DNA of 64,000 bases from Pelomonas dachongensis (GCF_043555865.1 NZ_JBIGHY010000004.1:310001-374000), one strand, 5' to 3'; shown: positions 9,102 through 17,703, counted from the first letter of the stretch. Program-made: numbers and translations. The notes: a model not told the origin generated them from the letters alone.

Positions 9102-9679
9102 GTACCGTGTGCGCGCTGCAGCGAGGTGTCGTTCTGGCCCTGGCCCTGACCCCGCTGGCACCGCTGTCGCCAGTCGTTGCCGACGAGGCGGCGCGCCTGG
9201 TCCCCAGCGCCGATGGCCAGGAGCTGATCGACGCTGCTGCGGGCCTGGCCTGGGCGCGCTGCCCGCAAGGCCAGCGCTGGGATGGCGGGCAATGCGCCGG
9301 CGAGGCAGTGCTGGCCACGCATGCGCAGGCGCTGGCCTTTGCGCGGGCGCACAGCGCCGCCGAGGGGCAGTCTTGGCGGCTGCCGCGCGTGCCTGAGTTG
9401 AAGCACTTCTTCGAGCGTCTGCGGCTGGGCAAGGAGGCGGCGCTGTTGGCGTCGGCCGGGCCGGCGGGCTGGTACTGGAGCAGCACCACCCGCATCGAAA
9501 GCGAGGCGGTGAACCCCTATGCCTACCGCAACGTGGAGCGCGGCGCGACGCAGCGCCAGGTGGACCGGTTGGTGGTGAACACCGGCTGGGCCGTGCAACA
9601 ACCCGGCGGCGCCGCGCGCGGCGACATGGCCAAGCGCGAGACGCTGGCCGTGCGGCTGGTGAGGCCGCTGCAACCCTGA
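9098..9679 (+). CDS. DUF1566 (Lcl C-terminal-like) exported protein
   Basis: This 193-residue protein has a probable signal peptide ending near SPVVADEAA. It then follows the DUF1566 pattern: a repeat beginning ELIDAAAGLAWARCPQGQ, a cysteine pair (ARCP...GQCAG), the WRLPRVPELKHF block and WYWSSTT. DUF1566 domains occur in secreted, collagen- or surface-binding proteins such as Legionella Lcl, usually with unknown biochemical role. The start overlaps the preceding stop (ATGA), so it belongs to the same operon as the two lipoproteins. Confidence 0.8.
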   Translation: MSTVCALQRGVVLALALTPLAPLSPVVADEAARLVPSADGQELIDAAAGLAWARCPQGQRWDGGQCAGEAVLATHAQALAFARAHSAAEGQSWRLPRVPELKHFFERLRLGKEAALLASAGPAGWYWSSTTRIESEAVNPYAYRNVERGATQRQVDRLVVNTGWAVQQPGGAARGDMAKRETLAVRLVRPLQP

Positions 9680-9685
9680 CCCACC

Positions 9686-10021
9686 ATGGACCTGCTGAAG
9701 ACCTTTGCCCTCTTCGTCGTCACCGCGCTGGCCGAGATCGTGGGCTGCTACCTGCCCTGGCTGTGGCTGAAGCAGGGCGCTTCGGCCTGGCTGCTGTTGC
9801 CGGCCGCCGCCAGCCTGGCGCTGTTTGCGTGGCTGCTTACCCTGCATCCCACCGCCGCCGGCCGCATCTACGCGGCCTATGGCGGCGTCTACATCGGTGT
9901 GGCCCTCGTCTGGCTGATGGTGGTGGACCAGGTGAAGCCGACGATGACGGACTGGGTGGGCGTGTGCCTGTGCTTTGCCGGCATGGTGGTCATCATGGCC
10001 GGCTCGCGGCCGTCGGCCTGA
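9686..10021 (+). CDS. YnfA / UPF0060 family inner-membrane protein
   Basis: This 111-residue protein has four predicted transmembrane helices and the UPF0060 signature (ALAEIVGCYLPWLWLKQG; TAAGRIYAAYGGVYIG; CLCFAGMVVIMAG). YnfA resembles small multidrug resistance transporters and some homologues export quaternary compounds. It starts 6 bp after the DUF1566 stop. Its last 29 bp overlap the 3' end of the convergent gene on the other strand. Confidence 0.95.
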   Translation: MDLLKTFALFVVTALAEIVGCYLPWLWLKQGASAWLLLPAAASLALFAWLLTLHPTAAGRIYAAYGGVYIGVALVWLMVVDQVKPTMTDWVGVCLCFAGMVVIMAGSRPSA

Positions 10022-11099
10022 CCTCGCCTTGCTGCGCCACTGCCCGGGCATGTGCGAGGGCGGGTTCGGCTGCTGCGCAGCCCAGCGCTGCCTGCGGCTC
10101 GTCGGCCCAGCGTGGCAGCTGTGCGTGGAAGGCCTGTGTGGTCGTCGTCAAGGCCTCGACGCGCGCGTCCGGCCAGCCGGCCAGGCGACCCAGGGCCGCA
10201 GCCTGTTGCAGCAGCGTGGCCGAATCGGCGCTGGCGGCCATCCGCTCAGCCACCTCGGCGCAGCTGGCGGGTTGCGCCGCACAGGGCGCCTCCAGTAACT
10301 CCAGCCCCTCGGGTGCCATCGACGCGTCGCGCGCCAGCGTCTCGCGTGCGAGGCGGGCACGCAGGTAGGCGGCGGGCGGTGGCTGCAGCGTGTCCAGCGC
10401 GGCCTGCACGGTGGCGGTGAGGCCGCCGGGGTGTTCGCGCCAGTGGCTTGCGCGGGTCAGGTGTCGCCAGGCCTGCGGCCAGGTCGGCGCGACGGCCAGC
10501 TGGTGCAGGCCGTTGCCGGGCTCGGCGTGCAGGCGTTGCACCGCGAGCGCGTGGCGGCACGCGGCCGGGTCATCGGTGTGGCCGCAGGCTGAGGCGGCCC
10601 AGCGCAGCGCCAGGGCTTCGCCTCCGGCGTGGGCCTCGGCGAGCAGGCCGGCCGCCCATGCGGCCTGGGCAGACGCCTCCGGCGCTTCAGGCTGGCGCAG
10701 CAGCCACGCGGCCACGCGCTGGCGGGCATCGCCGGCGGCCAGCGCGTGTTGCAGGCGTTCCTGCAGCTCCAACAAGGCCAGGCGGCCCAGCGGCGCGGGC
10801 AGCTGATCGAAGCTGTCTACCGTGCCGCCGGTGGCCTGCAGCGGCAGGCGACCCAGGCCGCAAAGCTCGGTGGCGGCAGGCGCTGCGGCCACCGGGCGAA
10901 CCTGGGGCTCGACAAGCTCGGGCGCTTTGGCGATCCGCGGCGCTGGCAGCGGTGCAAACGCAACTGTCTGTGGAGGCGGGAGCCTCGGAGCGCCCGAGGG
11001 GTCGTCGGCAGGTGCCAGCCAGGCAACGCTGGCCAGTGCGGCCAGTGCGGCAAGTGCTGTGAGGGAAAGGGCGGTCCGGCGGTTCACGGCGCGCAGCAT
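9993..11099 (-). CDS. Hypothetical exported alanine-rich protein
   Basis: This 368-residue protein begins with an N-terminal hydrophobic segment (LSLTALAALAALASVAWLAP) after MLRAVNRRTA, a signal anchor or signal peptide. The remainder is alanine/leucine-rich and helical with six to eight scattered cysteines (CGLGRLPL, SACGHTDDPAACRHAL, EAPCAAQPASCAEV), which fits a periplasmic helical-repeat protein. I do not recognise the family. ATG 11099 was chosen because upstream in-frame codons give a non-signal-like extension. It is convergent with ynfA and divergent from the pectinesterase gene, with 190 bp between in which I see no clear promoter. Confidence 0.7.
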   Translation of the reverse strand: MLRAVNRRTALSLTALAALAALASVAWLAPADDPSGAPRLPPPQTVAFAPLPAPRIAKAPELVEPQVRPVAAAPAATELCGLGRLPLQATGGTVDSFDQLPAPLGRLALLELQERLQHALAAGDARQRVAAWLLRQPEAPEASAQAAWAAGLLAEAHAGGEALALRWAASACGHTDDPAACRHALAVQRLHAEPGNGLHQLAVAPTWPQAWRHLTRASHWREHPGGLTATVQAALDTLQPPPAAYLRARLARETLARDASMAPEGLELLEAPCAAQPASCAEVAERMAASADSATLLQQAAALGRLAGWPDARVEALTTTTQAFHAQLPRWADEPQAALGCAAAEPALAHARAVAQQGEVRPTAASRP

Positions 11100-11289
11100 C
11101 GGCCAGCGGCGGCTGGCCGGGCACCGGGAAACCGATAGGCCCGGCGCGCACCGCGGCCTGCAGAATGCGCCGCGCCCGGCCGTCTCCCTCGCCGGGCTTT
11201 GCACGTCAGTCGCTGCGCCAGGCCGCGCAGATCGTCGGTGCATGCCGCCCCGTGCTACGGGCCCTGCATCCACCCACGAGATCATTTCC

Positions 11290-12438
11290 ATGACGGCATC
11301 CCCTCGCTTGCTTCGTCACGCCGGCGCGCCGCGTCGCCCGGCTGCGCCTTTGTTGACCCTGGCCTTGCTGATCGCGCTGCCGGCGGGGGCAGCCACCTCC
11401 ACAGCCACCCGGCCGCAGCTGTCGTCATCGGAGCAGGGCAGCTACACGGTGGCCAGCTTCCTGGGAAGCTGGAGCCCGGGCACCGTGGGCACCAAGAGCA
11501 CGGGCGACTACGTCGTCAGCCCCAGCGGCCCGTACAAGACCGTGCAGGCCGCCGTCAACGCGGCCATCAAGGCCGGCGGCACCACGCGCAAGTACATCCA
11601 GATCAAGGCCGGCACCTACACGGGGCTGGTGGTCATTCCGTCCGGAGTGCCGCTGACGGTGTACGGCGACAGCCAGACCGGCGTGGTGCTGCAGCTGGGG
11701 GCGCACTACGCGATGACCGGCTCGGCTTTCAGGTCGGCTGTGGGCAACGCGGCCGACTTCGGCAGCGGCGCGCCCAGCCGCGTCAGCAGCTACTACAACG
11801 ACTGCGGCGGCCGCAGCACGCTGGGCACCAACTGCACGGCCACAGTGGTCAGCTATGCCAGCCAGCTGCAGGTCAAGAATCTCACCATCCAGAACACCTA
11901 CGGCGAGAACAACGCCGCGGCCAACGGCCAGCACCAGGCCGTGGCCTACCTGAACAACGGCGGTGACCAGGTGCAGCTGGACACCGTGCGGCTGCTGGGC
12001 AACCAGGACACGTTGTGGCTGGCCGGCTCGGGCAAGCGCACCCATGTGCGCAACAGCTTCATCCAGGGCGACGTGGACTTCATCTTCGGCGACATGACCG
12101 CCGTGTTCGACGCCTGCGAGATCCGCTACACGAACGCGCGCACCAGCACCGGCGTCGTCGCCGCGCCCAGCCATGTGCTGGGCAACAAGGGTTTCTTGTT
12201 CAAGGGCGGCTCGTTCACGACGACGGGTGGCAGCAACAGCGTGTCGTTCGCGCGGCAGTGGACGCAAAACGGCGGGACCACGGGCCAGATGATCGTGCGC
12301 GAGGTCAACCTGGGCGGCCACATCAAGAAGACCGCGCCCTGGGCGGACTGGAACAGCAGCAACCCGGTCAACTACGGCAGCGCCGGCAACCGCCGCCTGG
12401 CCGAGTACGCCAACACGGGCAGCGGCGCCGCGCCCTGA
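11290..12438 (+). CDS. Pectinesterase (carbohydrate esterase family 8)
   Basis: This 382-residue secreted enzyme de-esterifies methylated polygalacturonate. After a signal peptide ending near PAGAATS, the right-handed beta-helix begins at SGPYKTVQAAVNAAI. Catalytic blocks follow in order: GNQDTLW (about residue 237), GDVDFIFGD (about 259) with the second catalytic aspartate, and FARQW (about 320) carrying the expected arginine. A long loop with GGRSTLGTNC between strands is common in bacterial CE8. The start at 11290 places the hydrophobic leader at the N-terminus. Together with the pectin-lyase-fold lipoprotein at 13780 it suggests use of plant cell-wall pectin. Confidence 0.93.
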   Translation: MTASPRLLRHAGAPRRPAAPLLTLALLIALPAGAATSTATRPQLSSSEQGSYTVASFLGSWSPGTVGTKSTGDYVVSPSGPYKTVQAAVNAAIKAGGTTRKYIQIKAGTYTGLVVIPSGVPLTVYGDSQTGVVLQLGAHYAMTGSAFRSAVGNAADFGSGAPSRVSSYYNDCGGRSTLGTNCTATVVSYASQLQVKNLTIQNTYGENNAAANGQHQAVAYLNNGGDQVQLDTVRLLGNQDTLWLAGSGKRTHVRNSFIQGDVDFIFGDMTAVFDACEIRYTNARTSTGVVAAPSHVLGNKGFLFKGGSFTTTGGSNSVSFARQWTQNGGTTGQMIVREVNLGGHIKKTAPWADWNSSNPVNYGSAGNRRLAEYANTGSGAAP

Positions 12439-12444
12439 CGCCGC

Positions 12445-12921
12445 TTACTCCTCAGCGGCTTCGAGATTGGCGCGCAGCCGCGCCAGCAGGGCCAGCAACT
12501 GGTCCAGTTCCGCCTGGCTGAAGTCCCGCACTGCCGCCTGCGCCACCTGCTCACCATGGCGGCGCAGCCGGCGGTGCAGCGCCTGTCCGGCCTCGGTCAG
12601 CGCCAGGCGCTGCGTGCGGCGGTCGGTGGCATCAGCGCTGGCCTCGATGAGGCCGCGCGCCTTCAGCGACGCAATGAGCCGGGCGATCTGCGCCTTGTCG
12701 CGCCCGCTGCGCAGCACCAGGTCGGTCTGCGTGGCGCCTGCATGTCGGCCGATGAAGCCCAGAGCGCGGGCCTCCATGTGCGTCAGCGCGGCCTCGTCAT
12801 GCGCGGCCGTCTCGCGCGGCTGGCGGCCGCGGTGGAGGTGCATCAGCGCGTGAAGCAGGTCGAAGATCTCCCCCGCGGGTGCCAGGGATTTTGAGTTGAC
12901 TTTATCAACTGTCTCGCTCAT
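12445..12921 (-). CDS. MarR family transcriptional regulator
   Basis: This 158-residue winged-helix repressor contains the MarR core (ALGFIGRHAGATQTDLVLRS; DKAQIARLIASLKARGLIEA; DRRTQRLALTEAGQALHRRL). It is convergent with the pectinesterase gene (6-bp gap) and divergent from the siderophore-interacting protein gene. The start is uncertain: ATG 12921 gives MSETVDKVNSK, ATG 12933 adds four residues, and a TTG further upstream sits better behind an AGGAAG. Two inverted repeats with TATCAA half-sites flank and overlap the start, so autoregulation with co-control of the divergent gene is likely (inference). Confidence 0.9.
   Translation of the reverse strand: MSETVDKVNSKSLAPAGEIFDLLHALMHLHRGRQPRETAAHDEAALTHMEARALGFIGRHAGATQTDLVLRSGRDKAQIARLIASLKARGLIEASADATDRRTQRLALTEAGQALHRRLRRHGEQVAQAAVRDFSQAELDQLLALLARLRANLEAAEE
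12894..12910. promoter_or_regulatory. Inverted repeat AGTTGA-N5-TCAACT, putative MarR operator 1
   Basis: Perfect 6-bp arms around CTTTA lie within the first codons of marR. The half-site (G)TTGA/TCAA(C) recurs in operator 2, 25 bp away. Confidence 0.5.
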
Positions 12922-12934
12922 GATGGGTGACATT

Positions 12935-12948
12935 ATCAACCAATTGAT
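12935..12948. promoter_or_regulatory. Inverted repeat ATCAA-N4-TTGAT, putative MarR operator 2
   Basis: Perfect 5-bp arms lie between the divergent marR and siderophore-interacting genes, 10 bp before the plus-strand ATG at 12958. It shares the TATCAAC half-site with operator 1. A bound repressor here would block translation-proximal transcription of both genes. Confidence 0.5.
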
Positions 12949-12957
12949 CTTCCTATC

Positions 12958-13725
12958 ATGTCCGATATGACCCCCGTCCGCCGCGTGCAGCGCGTGCGGC
13001 ATGAGATCCATCGCCGCGAGCTGACTGTGACCGATGTGCAGCGTCGAGACGGCCGCTTCGTCGTCGTCACACTGCAGGGCGATTCGCTGAAGAGCTTCGT
13101 GTCCAGCTCGTTCGACGACCACGTCAAGCTGGTGCTGCCCCACCCCGACCCGGGTGCAAGTGGTCCGTTGATGCGCGACTACACGCCGCGCGCCTTCGAC
13201 ACACAGTGCGGCGAGCTGGTGCTGGAATTCGCACTGCACGGCAGCGGCCCGTTCAGCACCTGGGCCGCGCAGGCGGCGCCGGGGCAGACCTTGACCGTCG
13301 CCGGCCCACGGGGCTCCATGGTCATCCCGACGGACTACGCCTGGCACTGGCTGGTGGGGGACGACACGGCCTGGCCGGCCATCGCGCGGCGGCTGGAGGA
13401 ACTGCCGGCCGACGCGCGCGTGTCGCTGTGGCTGCTGATGGACGATGCGCCCACGCTGCCCGCGCGCCGTCCGACGTCGCTGGACCTGCACGTGCTGTCC
13501 ACGCCTGCGGCGCTGCTGCAAGCCCTGCGCGGCGTGTCGTTGCCGGAGGGCGAGGGCTACGTCTGGTGTGCCGGTGAGGCGCAGGCGATGACGCAACTGC
13601 GCGAGCTGATGCTGCGAGACAAGGGCCACCCCAAGGAGGCGCTGAAGGTGGCGGCCTACTGGAAGCAGGGTGCCGAAGGCTTTCATGCGCGGCTGGACGA
13701 GGAGGCACCCGCTCAGGCTGACTGA
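12958..13725 (+). CDS. Siderophore-interacting protein (ferric-siderophore reductase, ViuB/YqjH type)
   Basis: This 255-residue cytosolic FAD/NAD(P)H enzyme is expected to release iron by reducing imported ferric siderophores. FAD-binding signatures are DDHVKLVLPHP and MRDYTPRAFD (the RxYT motif). The C-terminal NAD-binding SIP half includes YVWCAGEAQAMTQLREL and LKVAAYWKQGAEGFHARLDE. ATG 12958 is supported by divergence from marR with operator-like repeats in between. Regulation by the neighbouring MarR is inferred from context. No siderophore receptor or transporter gene is adjacent. Confidence 0.92.
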   Translation: MSDMTPVRRVQRVRHEIHRRELTVTDVQRRDGRFVVVTLQGDSLKSFVSSSFDDHVKLVLPHPDPGASGPLMRDYTPRAFDTQCGELVLEFALHGSGPFSTWAAQAAPGQTLTVAGPRGSMVIPTDYAWHWLVGDDTAWPAIARRLEELPADARVSLWLLMDDAPTLPARRPTSLDLHVLSTPAALLQALRGVSLPEGEGYVWCAGEAQAMTQLRELMLRDKGHPKEALKVAAYWKQGAEGFHARLDEEAPAQAD

Positions 13726-13779
13726 AGCAGGCGTCTCGCCAGCGACCGAGGGCGTCATGCCGCATTCGACAATGTCTTC

Positions 13780-16479
13780 ATGAGCCTGTCGCTGAACGAA
13801 ACACCCGCCGCAATGTCCGCTGACCCCGCGCGGGGCTGGCTGCGCTGGTTCGCACCGCTGCTGTTGGCCTGGATGGTGCTGCTGGCGGCCTGCGCCACCG
13901 GGACGGTCCCACCGCACCGGGTGAGCTTGGAAATCGACGACCGGCGAGTGCAGGTGCAGGTGGCCGACCAGGCCTTGTTGCAACCCCCCGCTCGGCCCGA
14001 CCGTGGACCCGGCCACTACTTCGTCGGCTGGTTCCAGCCCGATGCCGGCCCGGGCCGCATGTGGGACTTCGCGCATGACCGCGTCACGACCGACTTGGCG
14101 CTGAAGGCCAAGTTTGTGCCGCTGTCGGCGACCAACGTCGTCGTGGATGCCTACCTGGAAGAGTCCTGGCGCGGCCCCTTCACCTTTCGCACGCTGCAGG
14201 AACTGAAGGCTGCGAATATCGCGGACGGCACGACGGTGAACTTCACGCCTGGCGTCTACTGGACCGACGACCACCGCGACCCACACGACGCTAACACGCC
14301 GCTGCATCCCGGCTTGGTAGGCATCGCCTTCCCACAGTCCGGCCTCACTTTCCAGGGTCTCACGTCGAATGCCGACGACGTGCGCATCGCCGGCAACCGC
14401 GGCCAGACCGTGGGTTCCAACGGCAACTGGAACGTCATCGGCATCGGCACCGGCTTTTCGGCCCGGCACCTGACCTTCGCCAATTACACGTCGGTCGATC
14501 TGGTCTTCCCGCGCGACCCGTCGCAGAACCTGCCGCGCCGCGGCGATGCCCGCGTGCAGGCGCAGACGCTCACATCTGCAGGTGGCCCGTTGGACCGCCT
14601 GTACTTCGAGAACGTGCGTTTCGTCAGCCATCTGAACCTGCTGGCCATCGGCCCGCAGCGTGCCTACTTCAGGAACTCCTACTTCCAGCTGACCGACGAC
14701 GCCATCGCCGGCGGCGCCTTGAACGTGTTCGAGGGCTGCACCTTCGACTTCCACGGCAGCCATCCGTCCTGGGGTGGTTCGTCCACGCTGGCAGTGTTCC
14801 TGAACTCGACCTTCAATTTCATGAACGACAGCCCCGCCTTCTGGTTCGCCAAGAGCGGCGGCCACTGGGCGCTGATCGACAACCGCTTCGTCGGCCCCCA
14901 TCAGGAGATCCGCTGGGAGAACGTGCAGCGGCCGGACGTGAAGCAGCTCGTCCACAACAACCGCTACGCCGATGGCACGCCGGTCGTGTTCGACCCGCGG
15001 CATCCGCAGGTCACCCAGGGGCTCGGCCCCGAGGCCTTGAAGAGCTTCAAGGTCGGCGCGGCCTACAACGTCCACAACCTCCTGCGCGGCCACGATGGCT
15101 GGAATCCGTCGGGCCAGCAGGTTCGGCATGACGCCGCGTTCAAGCTGACCCTGGCGGCCAGCGCGAGCCGAGTGCCGTCCGACGATCCGGCCCACGAGGT
15201 GGTGCTGACGCCGGCCACGACGCCGGCCGCCGCCTTCGCGCCCGGCGCGATCCGGTTCGACTTCGATGCCGCGCTGTTCACCCGGCTGCCGGACCGTGGT
15301 GACGGCCTGCTGCGGCTGCGCGCGAAGCGGCAGGCCACGGGCCGCATCGTCGACACCGTCGTCACCGCCACGGCACCCAACGGCCTGGCGGCGCAGGCGA
15401 CGCTGCGCGTGCTGCCCGTCGCCGTGGCGCCGCCGGTGGTGCGGGGTTCGCCGGCCATGACGCTGGTGCCGGACCAGGCCCGGCTGCAGCTCGCCTACGA
15501 CCAGCCGGCCCTCGTCGACCGCTCCACCATCACCTGGTTTCGCGGCAGCGCGCCCGGCGACAAGGCGGTGGAGGTGGCCCAGGCGACGCGCGACTACGCG
15601 CTGTCGGCCGGCGACATCGGCCACCACCTCACCGCCGTCATCATGCCGCGCTACGAGTTCAGCGCGCCGGCCGCCGCCATCGAGGTGAGCAGCCCGCGTG
15701 CCGTGGCTGCGGCCGATGTGACGCAGCCGCACGTCATCGCGACTGACTTTGCCCACGTGAGCTGGGCGGGCCACGCGCTGGGCCAGCCCGATGTCTGGTA
15801 CGCCGACAGCTTCAAGCCCGACGACGTGGCGGCGACCTGGGTGCCGTCTGCCGCAGCGCCCTGGGCCCACATCGTGGGCGACCGTGACGGCGCCGTCGAC
15901 GTGGCCGGGCTGGTGACGGCCACGCAGGGAGCACGGCTGCTCTACGAGCCGCGCGGCACGTATGCCGACATGGCGCTGACCCTGGCGCTGACGCCCGAGA
16001 AGGTGGCCGGCCAGGGCTTTGGCAGCGCGACCGGTCAGTACCTGGAGGTCTACCTCAAGTGGGACGCACGGACCCGCAGCGGCTATGCACTGCGCTTGCA
16101 GCGGCTGGCCAGCGACCCGCTGGACGGCAACCGACCTATCCCGTCGTCAGGCAACTCGGTGCGGGTGTCGATGCTGCAGGTCGTCAACGGTGTGCGCACG
16201 GTGCTGCCCGGCGCCTTGGTGGACAGCTCGGTGTTCATGCCGGGCGCCACCCTGCGCTTCGAACTGGCGGGCGACCTGCTGTCGGCCCGCGTGACGACCC
16301 GCTCGCCGCAGACCGGCGTGCAGGCCCGCTACGGGCTGCCGCACGAGGTGCACTTCAGCGCGAAGCTGCCGGGTGTGGCCAGCAAGGCCGGCGGCTTCGG
16401 CGTGCAGTTCACCGGCACGGCGTCGGCCGGCAACCGGACTTTCTTGGAGCGGCTGGTGGTCAGGCTGCAGCCGCGCTGA
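13780..16479 (+). CDS. Large lipoprotein with pectin-lyase-fold beta-helix and InlB-type repeat
   Basis: This 899-residue protein has a lipoprotein signal with lipobox LLAACATG (Cys about 38). Residues about 80-115 (HYFVGWFQPDAGPG ... TDLALKAKF) resemble an InlB/Listeria-Bacteroides beta-grasp repeat. Residues about 120-410 form a right-handed beta-helix like bacterial pectinesterase-related proteins, with repeated strands such as RLYFENVRFVSHLN and RAYFRNSYFQLTDDAI. The C-terminal half is beta-rich (Ig-like, then a jelly-roll/concanavalin-like domain). I cannot place catalytic residues. It may bind or cleave pectin at the cell surface. The final 3 bp precede the convergent dehydrogenase gene. 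Confidence 0.75.
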   Translation: MSLSLNETPAAMSADPARGWLRWFAPLLLAWMVLLAACATGTVPPHRVSLEIDDRRVQVQVADQALLQPPARPDRGPGHYFVGWFQPDAGPGRMWDFAHDRVTTDLALKAKFVPLSATNVVVDAYLEESWRGPFTFRTLQELKAANIADGTTVNFTPGVYWTDDHRDPHDANTPLHPGLVGIAFPQSGLTFQGLTSNADDVRIAGNRGQTVGSNGNWNVIGIGTGFSARHLTFANYTSVDLVFPRDPSQNLPRRGDARVQAQTLTSAGGPLDRLYFENVRFVSHLNLLAIGPQRAYFRNSYFQLTDDAIAGGALNVFEGCTFDFHGSHPSWGGSSTLAVFLNSTFNFMNDSPAFWFAKSGGHWALIDNRFVGPHQEIRWENVQRPDVKQLVHNNRYADGTPVVFDPRHPQVTQGLGPEALKSFKVGAAYNVHNLLRGHDGWNPSGQQVRHDAAFKLTLAASASRVPSDDPAHEVVLTPATTPAAAFAPGAIRFDFDAALFTRLPDRGDGLLRLRAKRQATGRIVDTVVTATAPNGLAAQATLRVLPVAVAPPVVRGSPAMTLVPDQARLQLAYDQPALVDRSTITWFRGSAPGDKAVEVAQATRDYALSAGDIGHHLTAVIMPRYEFSAPAAAIEVSSPRAVAAADVTQPHVIATDFAHVSWAGHALGQPDVWYADSFKPDDVAATWVPSAAAPWAHIVGDRDGAVDVAGLVTATQGARLLYEPRGTYADMALTLALTPEKVAGQGFGSATGQYLEVYLKWDARTRSGYALRLQRLASDPLDGNRPIPSSGNSVRVSMLQVVNGVRTVLPGALVDSSVFMPGATLRFELAGDLLSARVTTRSPQTGVQARYGLPHEVHFSAKLPGVASKAGGFGVQFTGTASAGNRTFLERLVVRLQPR

Positions 16480-16482
16480 AGC

Positions 16483-17637
16483 TCAGACGGTCGGGTAGGT
16501 GCCGGGAACCAGGATCTCGCGAGTCACGTTCGTCAGCTGCGTGTGGCCGCAGAAGGCCATGCTGACGTCCAGCTCCTTGTGCAGCATCTGCAGCATCTTG
16601 GTGACGCCGGCCTCGCCCATGGCGCCCAGACCGTAGACCATCGCGCGGCCCACCATCGTGCCCTTGGCGCCCAGCGCCCAGGCCTTCAGCACGTCCTGGC
16701 CGGAGCGGATACCGCCGTCCATCCAGACCTCGATCTGGTCGCCCACTGCTGCCACGATGGCCGGCAGCGCATGGATGCTGCTAGGCGCGCCGTCCAGCTG
16801 CCGGCCGCCGTGGTTGCTGACGACGATGGCGTCGGCGCCGGCCTGCACGGCCAACTTGGCATCCTCGACTTCCATGATGCCCTTCAGGATCAGCTTGCCG
16901 CCCCACTTCTCCTTGACCCAGGCGATGTCCGCCCAGGACAGGCGCGGGTCGAACTGCTCGTTGGTCCAGGCCGACAGCGAGCGCATGTCGCTGACGCCCT
17001 TCACATGGCCCACGAGGTTGCGGAAGGTGTGGCGCTTCGTGCCCGCCATGCCCAGCACCCAGCGCGGCTTGGTGGCCAGGTTGATGAGGTTGGCCAGCGT
17101 GGGCCGCGGTGGCGCGGTCAGGCCGTTCTTCAAATCCTTGTGGCGCTGGCCGATGACCTGCAGGTCCAGCGTCAGCACCAGGGCTGAGCATTTGGCGGCC
17201 TTGCAGCGGTCGATCATTCGAGCCATCGCCTCGCGGTCGCGCATCATGTAGAGCTGGAACCAGAACGGCGCGGTGGTGTTCTCGGCGATGTCCTCGATGG
17301 AGCAGATGCTCATCGTGCTCAGCGTGAACGGGATGCCGAACTTCTCGGCCGCGCGCGCGGCGTGGATCTCGCCGTCGGCGTGCTGCATGCCGGTCAGGCC
17401 TACGGGCGCGATGGCCACGGGCATCTTGGCGTCCTGGCCGATCATCTTCACCGCCGTGCTGCGACCTTCCATGTTCACCGCCACCCGCTGGCGCAGCTTG
17501 ATCGGCTGGAAGTCGGTCTCGTTGGCGCGGTAGGTGGTCTCGGTCCAGGAGCCGGAGTCGGCGTAGTCGTAGAACATGCGCGGCACGCGCTTCTCGGCGA
17601 GTTGACGCAGGTCTTCGACGCAGGTAATGACGGGCAT
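16483..17637 (-). CDS. lldD: FMN-dependent L-lactate / alpha-hydroxyacid dehydrogenase
   Basis: This 384-residue (beta/alpha)8 FMN enzyme oxidises an L-2-hydroxyacid, probably L-lactate to pyruvate, and passes electrons to quinone at the inner membrane. Seen are the N-terminal LRQLAEKRVPRMFYDYADSG, the FMN block PVAIAPVGLTGMQHADGE, and the catalytic base with substrate arginine in VVSNHGGRQLDGAPSS, followed by VWMDGGIRSGQDVLKAWALG. The family also includes mandelate and glycolate oxidases, so the substrate is an inference. A hairpin just upstream of the ATG contains the only AAGG Shine-Dalgarno-like sequence. It follows the lysR and Sel1 genes on the same strand. Confidence 0.9.
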   Translation of the reverse strand: MPVITCVEDLRQLAEKRVPRMFYDYADSGSWTETTYRANETDFQPIKLRQRVAVNMEGRSTAVKMIGQDAKMPVAIAPVGLTGMQHADGEIHAARAAEKFGIPFTLSTMSICSIEDIAENTTAPFWFQLYMMRDREAMARMIDRCKAAKCSALVLTLDLQVIGQRHKDLKNGLTAPPRPTLANLINLATKPRWVLGMAGTKRHTFRNLVGHVKGVSDMRSLSAWTNEQFDPRLSWADIAWVKEKWGGKLILKGIMEVEDAKLAVQAGADAIVVSNHGGRQLDGAPSSIHALPAIVAAVGDQIEVWMDGGIRSGQDVLKAWALGAKGTMVGRAMVYGLGAMGEAGVTKMLQMLHKELDVSMAFCGHTQLTNVTREILVPGTYPTV

Positions 17638-17640
17638 GGC

Positions 17641-17663
17641 GCGGCCTTTGGAGGGAAGGCCGC
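17641..17663 (-). promoter_or_regulatory. Hairpin enclosing the ribosome-binding site of lldD
   Basis: Perfect 8-bp arms GCGGCCTT/AAGGCCGC with a 7-nt loop sit 3 bp before the lldD ATG on the minus strand. The AAGG of the 3' arm is the best ribosome-binding sequence, so it would be paired in the folded mRNA. There is no T-run, so this is not a normal terminator. Confidence 0.5.
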
Positions 17664-17703
17664 GATGCTAGGCCCCGCACTGCCAGGACAGCCGGAAAAA
17701 ACC

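Noticed and set aside
9993..10021. 29-bp convergent overlap of ynfA and the exported unknown as a special regulatory feature
   Set aside because: Convergent 3' overlaps are frequent in compact genomes, and both reading frames are fully supported.
12922..15870. A very long minus-strand open frame continuing upstream of marR across the pectin-type lipoprotein gene
   Set aside because: Only the last 158 codons (MarR) have recognisable protein features. The rest is an antisense shadow of the plus-strand gene in high-GC DNA.
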